A stretch of DNA of 64,000 bases from Diplonema japonicum (GCA_964019335.1 OZ025693.1:372001-436000), one strand, 5' to 3'. Shown: positions 52,024 through 64,000, counted from the stretch's first letter. A program made the numbers and translations. The notes: a model not told the origin generated them from the sequence alone.

Positions 52024-53178
52024 TCAAATAGGTTTCTCTGTGTCCAAGAGATGCAGCATGGCAACGTCGCACAAAAGCTGCGAGACGACGGCAGGTACCG
52101 CAGTGGTGGGAATCGTTGCAGGGGGCAGCCCGGATGGTTCTTCCTCTCGGCAGCAATAAGTGGCCAGGGAAATCGGCACGTGGACTGTACACAAATCACT
52201 CCTTATTTCGTTCAAAGAATAACCCAGTTCATGAAGAAGGCGGGGCGACACGGCAAGCACGCACCGCAGTGCCTTGGGTACCTCCAACTGAATGCCCACG
52301 AGACCCATCATTACGCTTTGACACACTAGTGTTGAAGGGGCTTCTGGGGGTCGCTGCAGCACCCCGCCCTCCGCCCGCTGCCAAAAACCGTTGTCCCTCT
52401 CCTGCGGACCCGGGAACGAAATCCCGAATTTCTTTCCCCCGCCCTTGCCGATAGGTATCCGGCATATCAACGGCCCCAGCCTGTTTTCCACCACACTGCG
52501 AACCTTGTCATACAACAACGGCGCGAAGAAACGTAACGCCTTTTTTTTTTTTTTTTTTTTTTTTGTGAAAAAAAAAAATACCTCGATTCCAACATCCACC
52601 ACAGGGCCCGACCTATCTTTCTTGCCATGGATGTCAAAGTGGACGCAACCAGCGGGATCGCTTCTGTATTTTTTCCTAAAAGCGTGCAGCCCGCTGTGCC
52701 ACTGGCTGTGCTGCATCTCATGGCGGTGTAAGTAGTTGGGATCATATCCGTCACGTGGGTCCTTCATCACCCGTGCGTTCCATATAATAAAGCTCGACTG
52801 GTTCTTGAAGGGGGGCGAGTCGGCAAGGCGGAGGACCAGCTCTGTTGTGAACAGTTCCCTGCGGTGCAGCCGCCTTCCGGTGATGCCTGTCACCCATGCC
52901 CACCCGCCTTCTCTCCACACCTCTTTGCCGTGCGGGGCTGTCAGAAGAACAGGGCCCTCCAAGCACACACAGCATGGTCCTAACGACCTTGCAACTGACC
53001 CACCACTCTTGCTCCTCGCCCTTGCAGGTAAGCCAATAGGCGAGCTCTTTCGTTTGACATCACCAATGGTTGCCCTCCTCACCAACGGTCTGCCAGTCAT
53101 ACATCTGTTTATCTTCAAGGCGTTCTGGTCAGGTATTATGCTGTTGCTCCGAGGTGGTGGGTCGCTGCTTCGTTTCAT
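52024..53178 (-). CDS. N-formylglutamate-amidohydrolase-like protein, two exons
   Basis: Exons 53178-52582 and 52539-52024 give 370 residues from MKRSSDPPPRSN; the intron (42 bases, T run then A run) would otherwise insert FFFFTKKKKK. The middle follows the FGase/zinc-hydrolase pattern: VLLTAPHGKEVWREGG, ELVLRLADSPPF, then AGCVHFDIHGKKDRSGPVVDVGIE (metal-ligand-type H and D residues) and VGIQLEVPKALRCVL near the end. The family cleaves N-formylglutamate or related acyl bonds, but eukaryotic members are mostly uncharacterised, so the substrate is open. The N-terminal 75 residues are basic and Ser/Pro-rich. Confidence 0.7.
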   Translation of the reverse strand: MKRSSDPPPRSNSIIPDQNALKINRCMTGRPLVRRATIGDVKRKSSPIGLPARARSKSGGSVARSLGPCCVCLEGPVLLTAPHGKEVWREGGWAWVTGITGRRLHRRELFTTELVLRLADSPPFKNQSSFIIWNARVMKDPRDGYDPNYLHRHEMQHSQWHSGLHAFRKKYRSDPAGCVHFDIHGKKDRSGPVVDVGIEVFFFFTKKKKKKKKALRFFAPLLYDKVRSVVENRLGPLICRIPIGKGGGKKFGISFPGPQERDNGFWQRAEGGVLQRPPEAPSTLVCQSVMMGLVGIQLEVPKALRCVLAVSPRLLHELGYSLNEIRSDLCTVHVPISLATYCCREEEPSGLPPATIPTTAVPAVVSQLLCDVAMLHLLDTEKPI

Positions 53179-53215
53179 TGCACTCTCTCCCCACCTGTCT
53201 AATATGAACATTAAA

Positions 53216-53246
<31 letters not shown>
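53179..53246 (-). promoter_or_regulatory. 68-base intercistronic gap with putative trans-splice acceptor
   Basis: On the sense strand the MORN5 stop is followed directly by about 30 T residues, then GTTTAATGTTCATATTAG and ACAG, a short leader and the next ATG. This is the shortest gap in the window and the clearest trans-splice-like arrangement. Confidence 0.55.
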
Positions 53247-53248
<2 letters not shown>

Positions 53249-53627
53249 ATTTGTCATTCCCGTAATTTGGTACAATAACATCCTCGAGCTCGACCTTTTC
53301 AGGTTGCGCGGGTGAGATGAAGGTAAGGTGTTCTTTCCAGAGCCGCCGGTCATCGGTGGTGCAGTACTCCCACTCACGGCGAGAGAACTCGAGCCCGTCT
53401 GAGTAGATGTAATCTCCTTTTTCAATTGTGCCTGCTAGCCATGTAGCCTTGTACTGTCCTCCTCCTTCTTCGGCTGTGAAGTGTATCGTGCCTTCTCCTT
53501 CGCATCTGCCGTCGTTGAATTGGCCTTTGTACTGGTTTCCCGATTCCAGTGTTAGCACACCCTCACCATGCATTCTCTTTTCATCTGGTGTTTTCCCCCC
53601 TTCGTACGACTCCCGGCAGTGGTACAT
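53247..53627 (-). CDS. MORN5: MORN repeat protein, MORN5 homologue
   Basis: 126 residues from MYHCRESYEGG; a longer upstream frame is K/E-rich leader. Three MORN-type repeats are visible: HGEGVLTLESGNQYKGQF, CEGEGTIHFTAEEGGGQYKA and IEKGDYIYSDGLEFSRREW. The end YIYSDGLEFSRREWEYCTTD and DRRLWKEHL matches the distinctive MORN5 segment (YTFSDGLHYDEKNWHYC..DRRF). MORN5 is associated with cilia and sperm flagella in animals; here it joins the CFAP97-like gene as a sign of a flagellated cell. Confidence 0.82.
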
Positions 53628-54109
53628 AGTTTGCCTTTGAGGAAGGTTTTTTTCTTCTTCTTTTTTTTTCCTCTTTTTTTGGCGGTTCAAAAAAAAAAAA
53701 TAATAATAATAATAATAAGAAGTGTTGTGGATGATGATATATTTTTCTTTTTTTCCCCCCTATTTCGTATCATTATGATTTACTTTTTTTTAATTTTGGG
53801 AAGGAAAAAAAAAAAAGAAAAAAAAAATGGGTGTAAAGGAGAGAGAGACCCATTTCATTCTTTTTTTGGGGGGGAGCGGTGGGGGGCGTAAAGGTGGGGA
53901 AAAGAAATGAACAGAAAAAAATAAAAATAAAAAAGATGAGATAAAAATACACCAGAAAAATACTATTTGAATGACCGCAAATAAACAAAAGGAAAGAGGG
54001 AAGGGGGAAAAAGTGAGTAAAGAAAAAAAAATGTGCCTACTAAAAACAGAGTTCTTGTTTCCTTTCTTTTTTTTTTTTTCCAAAACACTTTTTTCTCATT
54101 TTTAAAACT
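53628..54109. other. Gene-free low-complexity gap
   Basis: Homopolymers plus a (TAA)n run at 53699-53717. No ORF supported. Confidence 0.55.
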
Positions 54110-56016
54110 TTATTTTTTCTTTTTGCCGTTTGATACAGGCTTTTTCGTCATTTTTCGCTTGGCCACTGCACGTGCCTTTGCGCGTCGGAATTTCTGTTTT
54201 TTTTTAAATAAATCGCGGAACCCATGTCTTTTTTGTTTCTCCTTTTTTTACATACCTTCTTTTCTTCTGCTGCCTCAGCTTGCGGGTTTTTTTTCTTCTG
54301 TTTCTTGAGGGGTTGGGCCATTTCATCCACCTCTTCGTCTTGCTGATTTTGTTGCTGTTTTTGCTGTTGTTTTCGCTTCCGTTTTTTTATGCGTTTTTCA
54401 TCTGCAACCTCCTGTAGAAAGTGGGCATCCTTCTTCGTCGCCTCATCCGTTGTCCCCGTCATGGCGCCCATCCCTAGCTGCTCCCACATTTGGTTCGCGA
54501 TGTCCTTCTCCTGAACGGACCTCTTCTTGGTTTTTCTGGTGTGCCCGAAACCAGGGAAAAGCGTGGGTGCTGGTGGGGCGGCCTCTGCCTCTTGCCGTGG
54601 AGACGTTACTTGATTTGCCCCCGCCTTGATGGACGACAACTTGGCCCGCAGAGCATCCAGCAGCATCAACCGTACTTTGTAAAGCGACGGCTTCTGCTCC
54701 AAGAGCGGTGGGATGGGCTCGCATAGGTTGTTCCTTTGTGGCCGCTTGCCATCGGGCACCAATTCCCCCAGTCCGTGCAGGTTCTTGTTCCGCTTTTCTG
54801 TGGACCAGATTTCCAGTACCATCTTCTCTGCCCCTGTCTTGTGTCCTCCTGCGAGCACTGTCTGTGCGTCCTCCTCCTCCTCCAGCCATACTACTACAGC
54901 TGCTGCCGACACTCTCTTCCCCCTGTACACCTCTGCCTCGCGGACCACCCTCCCACTCACCACCGCCGCCATCGACGCCCACAGCGACACACACCACCTC
55001 CGTGCCACGTCTCCAGACTTCTCCCCGTCATCGTCCCTTCCAATACCCGTCCGCTTCAGCAGCCTCAGCAGCAGCTTTACATCGATCCTCGGGAGGCCCG
55101 TCTCCTCGTTCACCGACACCATGTACTGGTCGGGCAGTGCTAAGTTCCGCCTCAGAATCAGGGAGTTCAAGTGTGTGTAGTGCGCACCCCCTAGGATGCC
55201 TGGTGTGTAGTCCCCACCCAGTGACAGGAACACTGTCAAGGCGAAGTCCCTCCCAACACTGCTGGGAGGCGCGGTCGGCGAGGGGCTCAATGCCGCGAGG
55301 GCCTGTTGCGTGTTGAACAGCGTGACGCCCGTTGTGTCCCAGTCGTCCTCAGGCCACGTGAGGATGTGCGGGGCGGATGCCTTCGGGCCTGAGGAGTTCC
55401 AGGCGGACATAGCAGTCAGCAGGAGATCGTTGTCCCTGGACACGACGCAGAACCTCCCTTTGCCCGTCACCTCGGAACAGCTCTTGATGATGGCCGCCAG
55501 CTTGGTGTCAGCAGGCCCCTTCACGTCACGAGCTACGGTGCACATTAGGCAGTTGGACACCTCACCACTCACGGCTTCCGCCAGCACTGGGTCGGGTCGC
55601 GCCTGCGGGAGGAGCAGGGGCGACACGTAGTCCTCCTGGTCGGTGATCGTTGTCTCGCTTTCGTGATTCTTCCCTCGGATGTACTGTGTGTGTGTGTGTG
55701 TGTGTGTGTGTTGTGCCTCAAGGCATACCTCACACGAAGCCACAAAGTACCTGCATGCTGTGAGGTACTTTCCCGGCTTAGGCTTCTGCCCTTTTCCCAC
55801 ATCTGCTTCGTCTGCCGCTAAGATGAACGCCTTGCGTGGCCGCAGGAGGCGCAGCAGGGCTACCATCCGCTGCACGTTCGCACCGTACAGCACACTGTTC
55901 GCATCAACTACCACAACGTCGAAAGGGGCCACGCTGTCCCCGTCCGTCACGTCTAAGGCACGCACGGCATCAGGGCAGTAGGCCCTGAAGTATTGTTGGA
56001 GCGACCAGACACCCAT
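54110..56016 (-). CDS. XRN/PIN-like 5'-3' exonuclease-type protein, three exons
   Basis: Exons 56016-55729, 55683-54256 and 54193-54110 give about 599 residues starting MGVWSLQQYFRAYCP, the start expected for XRN proteins (MGVPxFxRW). Acidic-site motifs follow in order: FDVVVVDANSVLYGA, FILAADEADVGKGQ, GRFCVVSRDNDLLL and VFLSLGGDYTPGILG. The last two parallel the DADL and GNDFLP motifs of XRN1/2. At about 600 residues it lacks the large XRN C-terminal domains and ends in K/R/Q-rich sequence suggesting a nuclear or nucleolar location. RNA 5'-3' decay is inferred. Intron 1 is largely a (CA)n repeat; intron 2 ends in nine A then CAG. Confidence 0.65.
55684..55728 (-). other. Intron made of a CA dinucleotide repeat
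   Basis: 45-base intron: sense GTATGCCTTGAGGCACAA followed by about 13 CA units that end in the acceptor CACAG. It is a multiple of three with no stop, so retention would insert a HTHTHT stretch in the exonuclease. Confidence 0.7.
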
Positions 56017-56154
56017 CCCCTCCCTCCCGCTCCTAGTGGCCTTGAAGAGAACGAAAATGCATAAAAAAAAACTAAAAAGAAAGCAAGGCACCTTGAGAAG
56101 AAGAATTAAAAAAAGAAAAGTAAAGAGACGCGGCATGATAATACCGTGCTCCCC
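56017..56154 (-). promoter_or_regulatory. Intercistronic gap with putative trans-splice acceptor
   Basis: The sense strand has a long T/C-rich tract (CTTTACTTTTCTTTTTTT, later TTCTTTTTAGTTTTTTTTT) and TTCGTTCTCTTCAAG, 25 bases before the exonuclease ATG. Confidence 0.5.
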
Positions 56155-56613
56155 TCACAGCTCTTCATCATCAGAAGGCTTCCCATTGGTGTGTGCTACA
56201 CAGCACTGCTGGATCAGCTGGAGGCCACGGAATACAGAAGGGTCGGATTCAGACATAATAAGAAGGTCTTTTATATCAGTGCTAACAAATTGCTGGAGGG
56301 TGATGGTGTACTTGTGCAGCTTCATGATTTGCTGTGCATCTTTGTATGCATCCAGGTCTGTCTTTGAGGTTTCAGGGTCTCCCCCCGCCGCCTTGACGAT
56401 GATACCCACAAGATGCTGCAGTGCAAGACACCCTTCCCTGTCTGAGGTTTTGCTCCACTTCTCGATGTTTACCATCGCCATGTCTGTTCTAGACTTTGTG
56501 TCCATCTTGCGCATTCTTTTTCGTTGTTTCTGTTTTCTGCACGCCACCAATGCCAGCAGCCCAAAGCAAGTGATCGCTAGCAGCAAGGCGAGCATTACAG
56601 GCCAATCGATCAT
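56155..56613 (-). CDS. Small single-pass membrane protein
   Basis: 152 residues from MIDWPVMLALLLA. A hydrophobic segment (about residues 4-26, VMLALLLAITCFGLLALVAC) is followed directly by a basic cluster (RKQKQRKRMRKM), giving a signal-anchor with a cytosolic C-terminus by the positive-inside rule. The rest is helical (ALQHLVGIIVKAAGG, DAYKDAQQIMKLHKY, GLQLIQQCCVAHTNG) with an acidic end. I do not recognise a family. Confidence 0.65.
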   Translation of the reverse strand: MIDWPVMLALLLAITCFGLLALVACRKQKQRKRMRKMDTKSRTDMAMVNIEKWSKTSDREGCLALQHLVGIIVKAAGGDPETSKTDLDAYKDAQQIMKLHKYTITLQQFVSTDIKDLLIMSESDPSVFRGLQLIQQCCVAHTNGKPSDDEEL

Positions 56614-56722
56614 GCTAGCACACACCCCTTCACCCTCCTTTTTTTTTTTACCCCCCTTTATCTACAGCTGAAGAAAAATAAATAAAAGGGTAAACACCTC
56701 CATATATATTAAAAAAAAAAGA

Positions 56723-58457
56723 GAAAAACACAGTTCACGGTAAGCAAATAACTTTTTTCCACCAAGTACTGTAAGCAGAATTTTTACCTCTATTCACGGT
56801 AACTTGGAACTTTTTTTCCACCAAGTACGGTAATCATAACTTTTTTTTCCACCAAAACGGTTTTTTTTAATAAAGTTTCCACTGTCCACGGTAACCTAAT
56901 CTTATTTCACTAAACCATGTATGTTGGAACTTTTTTCCACCATCCACGGTAACCCACAACTTTTTTTCCACCAAGTATGGAAACCCAAAACTTTTTTCCC
57001 ACCATCCACGGTAACCCAGAACTTTTTTTACACTTTCCCATAAAACCTTTCTATTGTTCCCATTTTTAGTTTTCCGAAAATTTTGGATCTTTTTTTTGTA
57101 TTTTCGAGTATTTGCAACCTTTTTTTTTCATTTCAAGATGGGCAAGGTAAGAATACCTGCAGAAAGGCCCCGAAAAGGTCCTCAAGAAGGAGTCCAAGGA
57201 CTGCCACATCGTGCTGTGTGCACCTTGGGGGGGACGTGCAGGCCCAACCGGGGTTCAGAACCAATGGGAAGAACCTTTTCTGGAAGCTTGCGAAAGCATT
57301 TCGCAAGATAACTTCAAGAAAGCCAGAGACGAGGTATTTTAACTTTTGCCCGTTTGAAACAAAAGAAAGGTTGAGAACACTCAAATGGGCAAAGCCGTGC
57401 TCAAGTACTTATTGGCTGAGCCCTTGGAGCACTGGGCATTATCACATGTTCCAGTCTGCACCTTCGGGGACTGCCAGTCTGCACCTTCGGGGGGACTGTT
57501 CGACGAATTTTGTCGAGAGCCACAACAAGGTATCAAATTTCGTACCTTACTTTCCCAGGTTCTGCGTGAGGCACGTGGCCTAAACATCCTTTCTTGTATA
57601 GTCCGCCTCAGGGACGCGAAAATGATCACCTCCACGCGAGATCGAATACCCGACTCTGCCACTGGGCTTTGCCCCCAAATTGCCGAGAAGGTAGGGAAGG
57701 CGTACAACCGCTCCAAGTTGTGGTGCGCCCACGACGTCAGCGACCTGGAAGAGGCTGTTTTTGACGTAAGGGAAATAAATTCCACTAAGTACGCAGAATG
57801 GGCACATGGGAGAATTGGGTGCACTTGCTGTGAGCTGCAGGTGTTGGGTATACCTTGTGTCCACATCTGCGCTGTGGCCCGAAAGGTTTCAAAAGACACG
57901 TCAGACCTGAGAGTACCTCAAGGTCTCTGCATGGCGTCTGATGTACTTCTCCACCCCTCGCCCCCCTTCGTGACAAAGTCACAAATAGGCAGGCCGGCGA
58001 AGAGGAAGCGGAGTGAGGGGGAGGGGAAGAATATGTGCAGCAACTGCAGAAAGATTGGGCACAATGCTGCAACCTTCAGGAACCCCCATTTCTCAACTGG
58101 TGGGGTTCAGTCCCAGTTACTCCTCGAAGTTCTTTCCCAGTTGAAGACCCAGCCTTCAGGGTAGTCCCCCCCCTTCCCCCTCCCCTCCCGCCTGGGGTCT
58201 TTTTCCTTTAATTTTGCCATGCCATCATTATTTTTGCACCTCATACTACATTTTATGATAAACCCTAATCAGGCATAAAAATGATACAGGTTACCGTGTT
58301 TGGTGGAAAAAAAATCTGAAGTTGCATAAGGGAAAAACTTGATGATTACAGTAACGGTGGAAAAAAAGTTGTGGTTACCGTACTTGGTGGAAAAAAAAAT
58401 TTAGGTTTAAGGAAACGGTGGAAAAAAGTTATTTGCTTACCGTGAACGGTGTTTTTC
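56723..58457 (+). mobile_element. Mutator-like element with long inverted ends and subterminal repeats
   Basis: Inverted ends of about 41 bases (GTTCACGGTAAGCAAATAAC...TTTTTTCCACC) at 56723 and 58457 with one mismatch. Inside each end, related units CGGTAACC...AACTTTTTTTCCACCAAGTA are repeated about seven times on the left (56740-57030) and four on the right (58290-58440, inverted). It encodes a MULE-type C-terminal transposase relic on the plus strand, opposite to all neighbouring genes. Confidence 0.8.
57083..58164 (+). pseudogene. MULE transposase C-terminal relic with SWIM zinc finger
   Basis: Two overlapping frames. The first (57083-57583) has FWKLAKAFRKITSRK and STNFVESHNKVSNF, a layout seen after the MULE catalytic core. 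The second (57385-58164) has GCTCCELQVLGIPCVHICAV, a SWIM/PMZ zinc finger (CxC...CxH), then a basic stretch and CSNCRKIGHNAATF, a CCHC knuckle whose last Cys has become Phe. The catalytic core itself is missing, so the copy is defective. Confidence 0.75.
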
Positions 58458-58596
58458 CCAAGAAAAAAAAAGAAAAAAAACGACTTATGAAACAAAAACA
58501 AACAAAAAAAGGAGCAAGACAGTAAATTAAAAAAAAAAAAAGAAAAAGACGTGTAAGGGTAAAGAAAAAAAAGGGAAGAGGGGGGAGAGAAATCCT

Positions 58597-59679
58597 TCAA
58601 ACAGGGAGGTTATTCAGCATCTTATTGATGCGTTTGAACGAAGGGCGCAGCGTGGGGTCGGGGTGCCAACACTTTTTAATAAGGGACGCGGTGAAAGGAT
58701 GCACGTAGTCGGGGAGGGGCGGGCGGTGTCCAGCGATGATCTCCCGCCGCAGTCCTTCGGTGAATGTGATGGGCTCCTCCTGGTTAGACGTTGACCAAGG
58801 CAAGTGCAGCGTTGCCAATTCGTACAGAATCATCGCGAAGGCATAAACATCGACCTTTGTCGTGTACCTCCCTGTTTGATCCCAGATCTCGGGGGCCATC
58901 CAGTCGAAGGTGCCGACCCCTACAGTGTGCGACTCGCAAGCAGTGTTGCGAGCCTCCATTCCGCCCCATAGTTCCCACCACTCAAACTCACTTTCCCCTT
59001 TGTCCGCAATGAGCTTCCCACTACCGAAATCTATTATCTTGACCACGTACCCTGCGCGTTCGTCCACAATCACATTCATGCTTTTCAGGTCACGATGCAT
59101 GACGCCCTGGTTGTGCAGGTGCAGGACACCGGTGGCGATTTCTTTCGCTATTCTCCACTGGGTTTCTTCGGCCAACAGGTTGTCTTGTCGTTGGCACAGG
59201 CAGTGCAGAGGTTCCCCCTCCGCGTAGGTGTACAACACAGCAAGCGTTTTGGGAAAGTTTATGAAGACCCCCACGAGGTCCACTATGTTGTCATGCCCCT
59301 TGGCCCGTTCCAAGCACTTCACCTCCGAGACGAAGGGGGCGGGGGTCTTGAACTGTGCCAGTTTCAACGTCACCTGTTCCCCTTTGTAAAAACACTTATA
59401 TGTCGGAGCGTGCATCCCAGTTCCTAATGTCACCATTCCGTTCAAATCCAAAATAGGGTGGGTGTTGTTCTTTGGCCGTTTCGCAGGATGTCTGCCAGCA
59501 TGGATCTCGTTCAAATCTATCTCGAGGTGCTTCAGACCCTCTTTCGCCTCCTCGTACAGGATTCTAGACCGGATTCTGTTGTTCTTTCTCTGAAACAGGA
59601 GCGCTGCAAGCATCCCGAAGGCAGCGATGCCCTCCACCACAGGGGGGTACGCGGAGTCGGGGGGGTGCTCCCAGTCCAT
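58597..59679 (-). CDS. Membrane-anchored TKL-like protein kinase
   Basis: 360 residues from the ATG giving MDWEHPPDSAYPP. A short hydrophobic segment (VVEGIAAFGMLAALLF) near residue 20 precedes RKNNR, suggesting a single membrane anchor. The kinase domain is complete: GTGMHA glycine-loop remnant (third Gly absent), VTLKL lysine, SEVKCLERA helix, HRDLKSMNV catalytic loop, DFGSGKL, GTFDWMAPEIWDQ and KVDVYAFAMILYELA, ending PTLRPSFKRI. This pattern is that of tyrosine-kinase-like Ser/Thr kinases. All catalytic residues are present, so activity is likely; targets are unknown. Confidence 0.85.
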   Translation of the reverse strand: MDWEHPPDSAYPPVVEGIAAFGMLAALLFQRKNNRIRSRILYEEAKEGLKHLEIDLNEIHAGRHPAKRPKNNTHPILDLNGMVTLGTGMHAPTYKCFYKGEQVTLKLAQFKTPAPFVSEVKCLERAKGHDNIVDLVGVFINFPKTLAVLYTYAEGEPLHCLCQRQDNLLAEETQWRIAKEIATGVLHLHNQGVMHRDLKSMNVIVDERAGYVVKIIDFGSGKLIADKGESEFEWWELWGGMEARNTACESHTVGVGTFDWMAPEIWDQTGRYTTKVDVYAFAMILYELATLHLPWSTSNQEEPITFTEGLRREIIAGHRPPLPDYVHPFTASLIKKCWHPDPTLRPSFKRINKMLNNLPV

Positions 59680-59800
59680 TATCTTTTGCCTTATCACCCC
59701 TTACCACACCCCCTCGCTGTGAGATGGTCGGAAACACAAGGTGGGGGGGGGGGGGGGGGTGGAAGAAGAAAGAAGAAGGGAACGTTCTTTGGGGGGGGTA
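59680..59800 (-). promoter_or_regulatory. Intercistronic gap with putative trans-splice acceptor
   Basis: The sense strand is almost pure pyrimidine for about 45 bases (TTCCCTTCTTCTTTCTTCTT then a C run), followed by GACCATCTCACAG about 37 bases before the kinase ATG. Confidence 0.55.
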
Positions 59801-60441
59801 TTATTCAGTGTGGGATCCCCAGCTTGGGTCTTCGTAGTCGTCTTCGTCGTACTCATCCTCTTCTGCTGGCATCGGGATGTTGATGCCTTGTTCTCGAAGC
59901 TTGCTGTGTTATTTATTTATTTGTTCTTGTTGTTGTTGTAAGTACCGAATGGTCTCCGGCTGCAGGGCAGAGGCATCTGTTTTCTTCTGCAGCGTTACCA
60001 CGCTGAGCAACCATTGGTTCATAGTAGATCGAAGCTGTGATAATTTTTTTTTTCCCCCTTTATTGTTACCCATACCTTCTCTTGCGCGGCGCGTTCGGTC
60101 GGGGTTTTCTTCTGTTTCAATATCCATTCCGAGACCTTTCTCAGATTCCTCCTCATCTCGTTCATGTTGCTGCCGTAAAGGGCGGCGTCCACGACGTCAG
60201 CCATGCTCTGGTCCACTTTGTTCATCACATCGGTGCCTGCCTCGGATACGAACTCCTCTATCTGGTCCACGAGGAAGGCGCATCGGGCGATGGGTTTGAA
60301 CTTCTTCTTTGCTTGCATATCCCGGGCGATCATTCTGCAGGTCTTCTCTGCGTGTTCCACCACAACATCTACTAGGTAGGTGTACTTCTGATCTCCTACA
60401 CACACGCCTGCCAACAGCAAGAGCAGAATTGCTGTTTTCAT
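59801..60441 (-). CDS. Small secreted protein with acidic tail, three exons
   Basis: Exons 60441-60076, 60034-59946 and 59903-59801 join in frame to 185 residues. A classical signal peptide MKTAILLLLLAGVCVG is followed by DQKYTYLVDVVVEHAEKTC, helical sequence (CAFLVDQIEEFVSEAGTDV, NEMRRNLRKVSEWILKQKK), LRSTMNQWLLSVVTLQ and KLREQGINIPMPAEEDEY, ending in an acidic aromatic tail (DEDDYEDPSWGSHTE). Only two Cys remain after the signal. The family is unknown; ER-lumenal or secreted by inference. The introns are 41 and 42 bases. Confidence 0.72.
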
Positions 60442-60887
60442 ATTATTTTCTCTCTCTTTTTAGTTCCTTTTCGGGAGGCATTAAGAGTTTTTTTGCAGTT
60501 TCTTTTTTTTTTTTTTTTTTTTTTTTTTTTGTTAAGTTCTCGCCGCAACAATGCGAGAGGTATGGATGACGTGTCTCGGATCCGTCCTCTGCGTTTGTTG
60601 TGCTTATTGCAGCAAATCCTGAGATGAGTACGGCCAAAACTCACTATGACAGGAAAGGAAGTGGTTAGCAACGGCCCACCTTTTGCACCAGGTTGTGCTT
60701 AACTTCCCAAGTCAGGCGGGATCGGGTGCATTTAAACGGTTTCAGTATTTTGTTGACACTTTTTCTTTTGCCCTAGACAAGGGTGCACAAAAAATATATC
60801 TTTATCCCCACACTCTTCTTGCCGCAACAATGCGAGAGGTATGGATGACGTGTCTCGGATCCGTCCTCTGCGTTTGTTGTGCTTATT

Positions 60888-60920
<33 letters not shown>

Positions 60921-61549
60921 GGGTCGCAGGGTACAAATCTTGGGATAAGTACTGCATGCTGTCATTACAGGGGGTTCAGTATGACAGGAAAGGAAGTGAT
61001 TAGCAACGGCCCACTTTTGTACAGGCGGGATCGGGTGCATTTAAAACTGTTTCGGCATTTCGTTGGCACTTTTTTTCTTTTTTTTGCCTTAGACAAGGGT
61101 GCACAAAAAATATCTCTTTATCCCACACTCTTCTCGCCGCAACAATGCGAGAGGTATGGATGACGTGTCTCGGATCCGTCCTCTGCGTTTGTTGTGCTGT
61201 GTACACCTTTCTTGCAACCGACCGGAGGAGGCAAACAGAAGGAGGAACAAAAAAAGAGAAAATGAGAGAAGAATAATATTTTTTTTTTTCCGACTCAAAA
61301 AAAAAAAAAAAAAAAAAAAGAAACCGAAAAGGGTAATGGGCGAGCAGTAATGTTGAGGGTGTGGAGGAGGGGAGGGCAAAGGTCCCTTGCGAACACTGGA
61401 CAATGGTTCATGTCCTGCAGGGCACCAGCTTAACAAGGTAATGGAAAGACAAATGGTGAGGGTGCAGATAGGCATATAGTGTTTATTGTACAGAACGTCT
61501 CCTTTCTCTCTCTCACTCCGCCACTCTCTGTGTTCCTTCCCACCCCCCT
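60442..61549. other. Gene-free gap holding a tandem repeat
   Basis: Between the DENN-PDZ gene stop and the small secreted gene start. Contains three tandem repeat units (separate entry), poly-T at 60506-60530 and poly-A at 60890-60919 and 61297-61319. No supported ORF. Confidence 0.6.
60541..61200. repeat. Tandem repeat, three units of about 280-315 bases
   Basis: GCCGCAACAATGCGAGAGGT begins at 60542, 60821 and 61136, each followed by ATGGATGACGTGTCTCGGAT and CTGCGTTTGTTGTGCT. GACAGGAAAGGAAGTG..TTAGCAACGGCCCAC in two units also occurs near 26521 in the island. One unit has a poly-A insertion. Confidence 0.75.

Positions 61550-64000
<2,451 letters not shown>

Noticed and set aside
60542-61200. 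Small plus-strand peptide starting MREVWMTCLGS in each tandem unit
   Set aside because: The frame ends differently in each unit and runs into poly-A; no evidence that it is translated.

Overview
The window looks like nuclear DNA of a protist whose genes sit in a directional gene cluster. Every host gene I can support is on the minus strand, so transcription would run from 64000 towards 1. Several genes are only 68 to 160 bases apart, and the gaps hold a pyrimidine-rich tract followed by AG just before the next ATG. That layout is typical of polycistronic transcription with spliced-leader trans-splicing, as in Euglenozoa. The genes also carry conventional GT-AG introns of 37 to 101 bases, often made mostly of poly-A, poly-G or CA repeats. 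A diplonemid-like euglenozoan is my best guess. It is an inference from architecture only, because no spliced-leader RNA or rRNA gene is present.

Region 1 (1-19,000) holds eight minus-strand genes. They are a tail-anchored golgin-like coiled coil, a conserved unknown, a four-domain voltage-gated calcium channel (five exons, about 1,700 residues), a Tudor-like/SPRY-like protein with a CaaX end, a CFAP97 (Hemingway) ciliary protein, fucose-1-phosphate guanylyltransferase, a PLAC8 protein and an SMP-C2 lipid-transfer protein.

Region 2 (19,000-44,600) is a transposon island with one intact-looking gene, a type-B carboxylesterase. It has two piggyBac-type elements with TTAA ends that share the same internal deletion, a piggyBac-derived MITE, a pogo/Tigger-like element followed by a histone-H1-like ORF, a pair of 1.5-kb elements in inverted orientation, a fold-back hairpin family, LINE-like 3' ends and several unnamed repeat families.

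Region 3 (44,600-64,000) resumes the minus-strand cluster. It holds an unknown protein, SDA1, a beta-propeller/alpha-solenoid protein, an N-formylglutamate-amidohydrolase-like protein, a MORN5 homologue, an XRN-like exonuclease, a small membrane protein, a TKL-like membrane kinase, a small secreted protein and a DENN-PDZ-polyglutamine protein cut by the window edge. A Mutator-like element lies on the plus strand at 56.7-58.5 kb. The genes do not form one pathway; they are ordinary eukaryotic membrane, cilium, ribosome-biogenesis and trafficking functions. No bacterial operon, CRISPR array or defence system is present. Exon boundaries were worked out by eye from reading frames and GT-AG signals.
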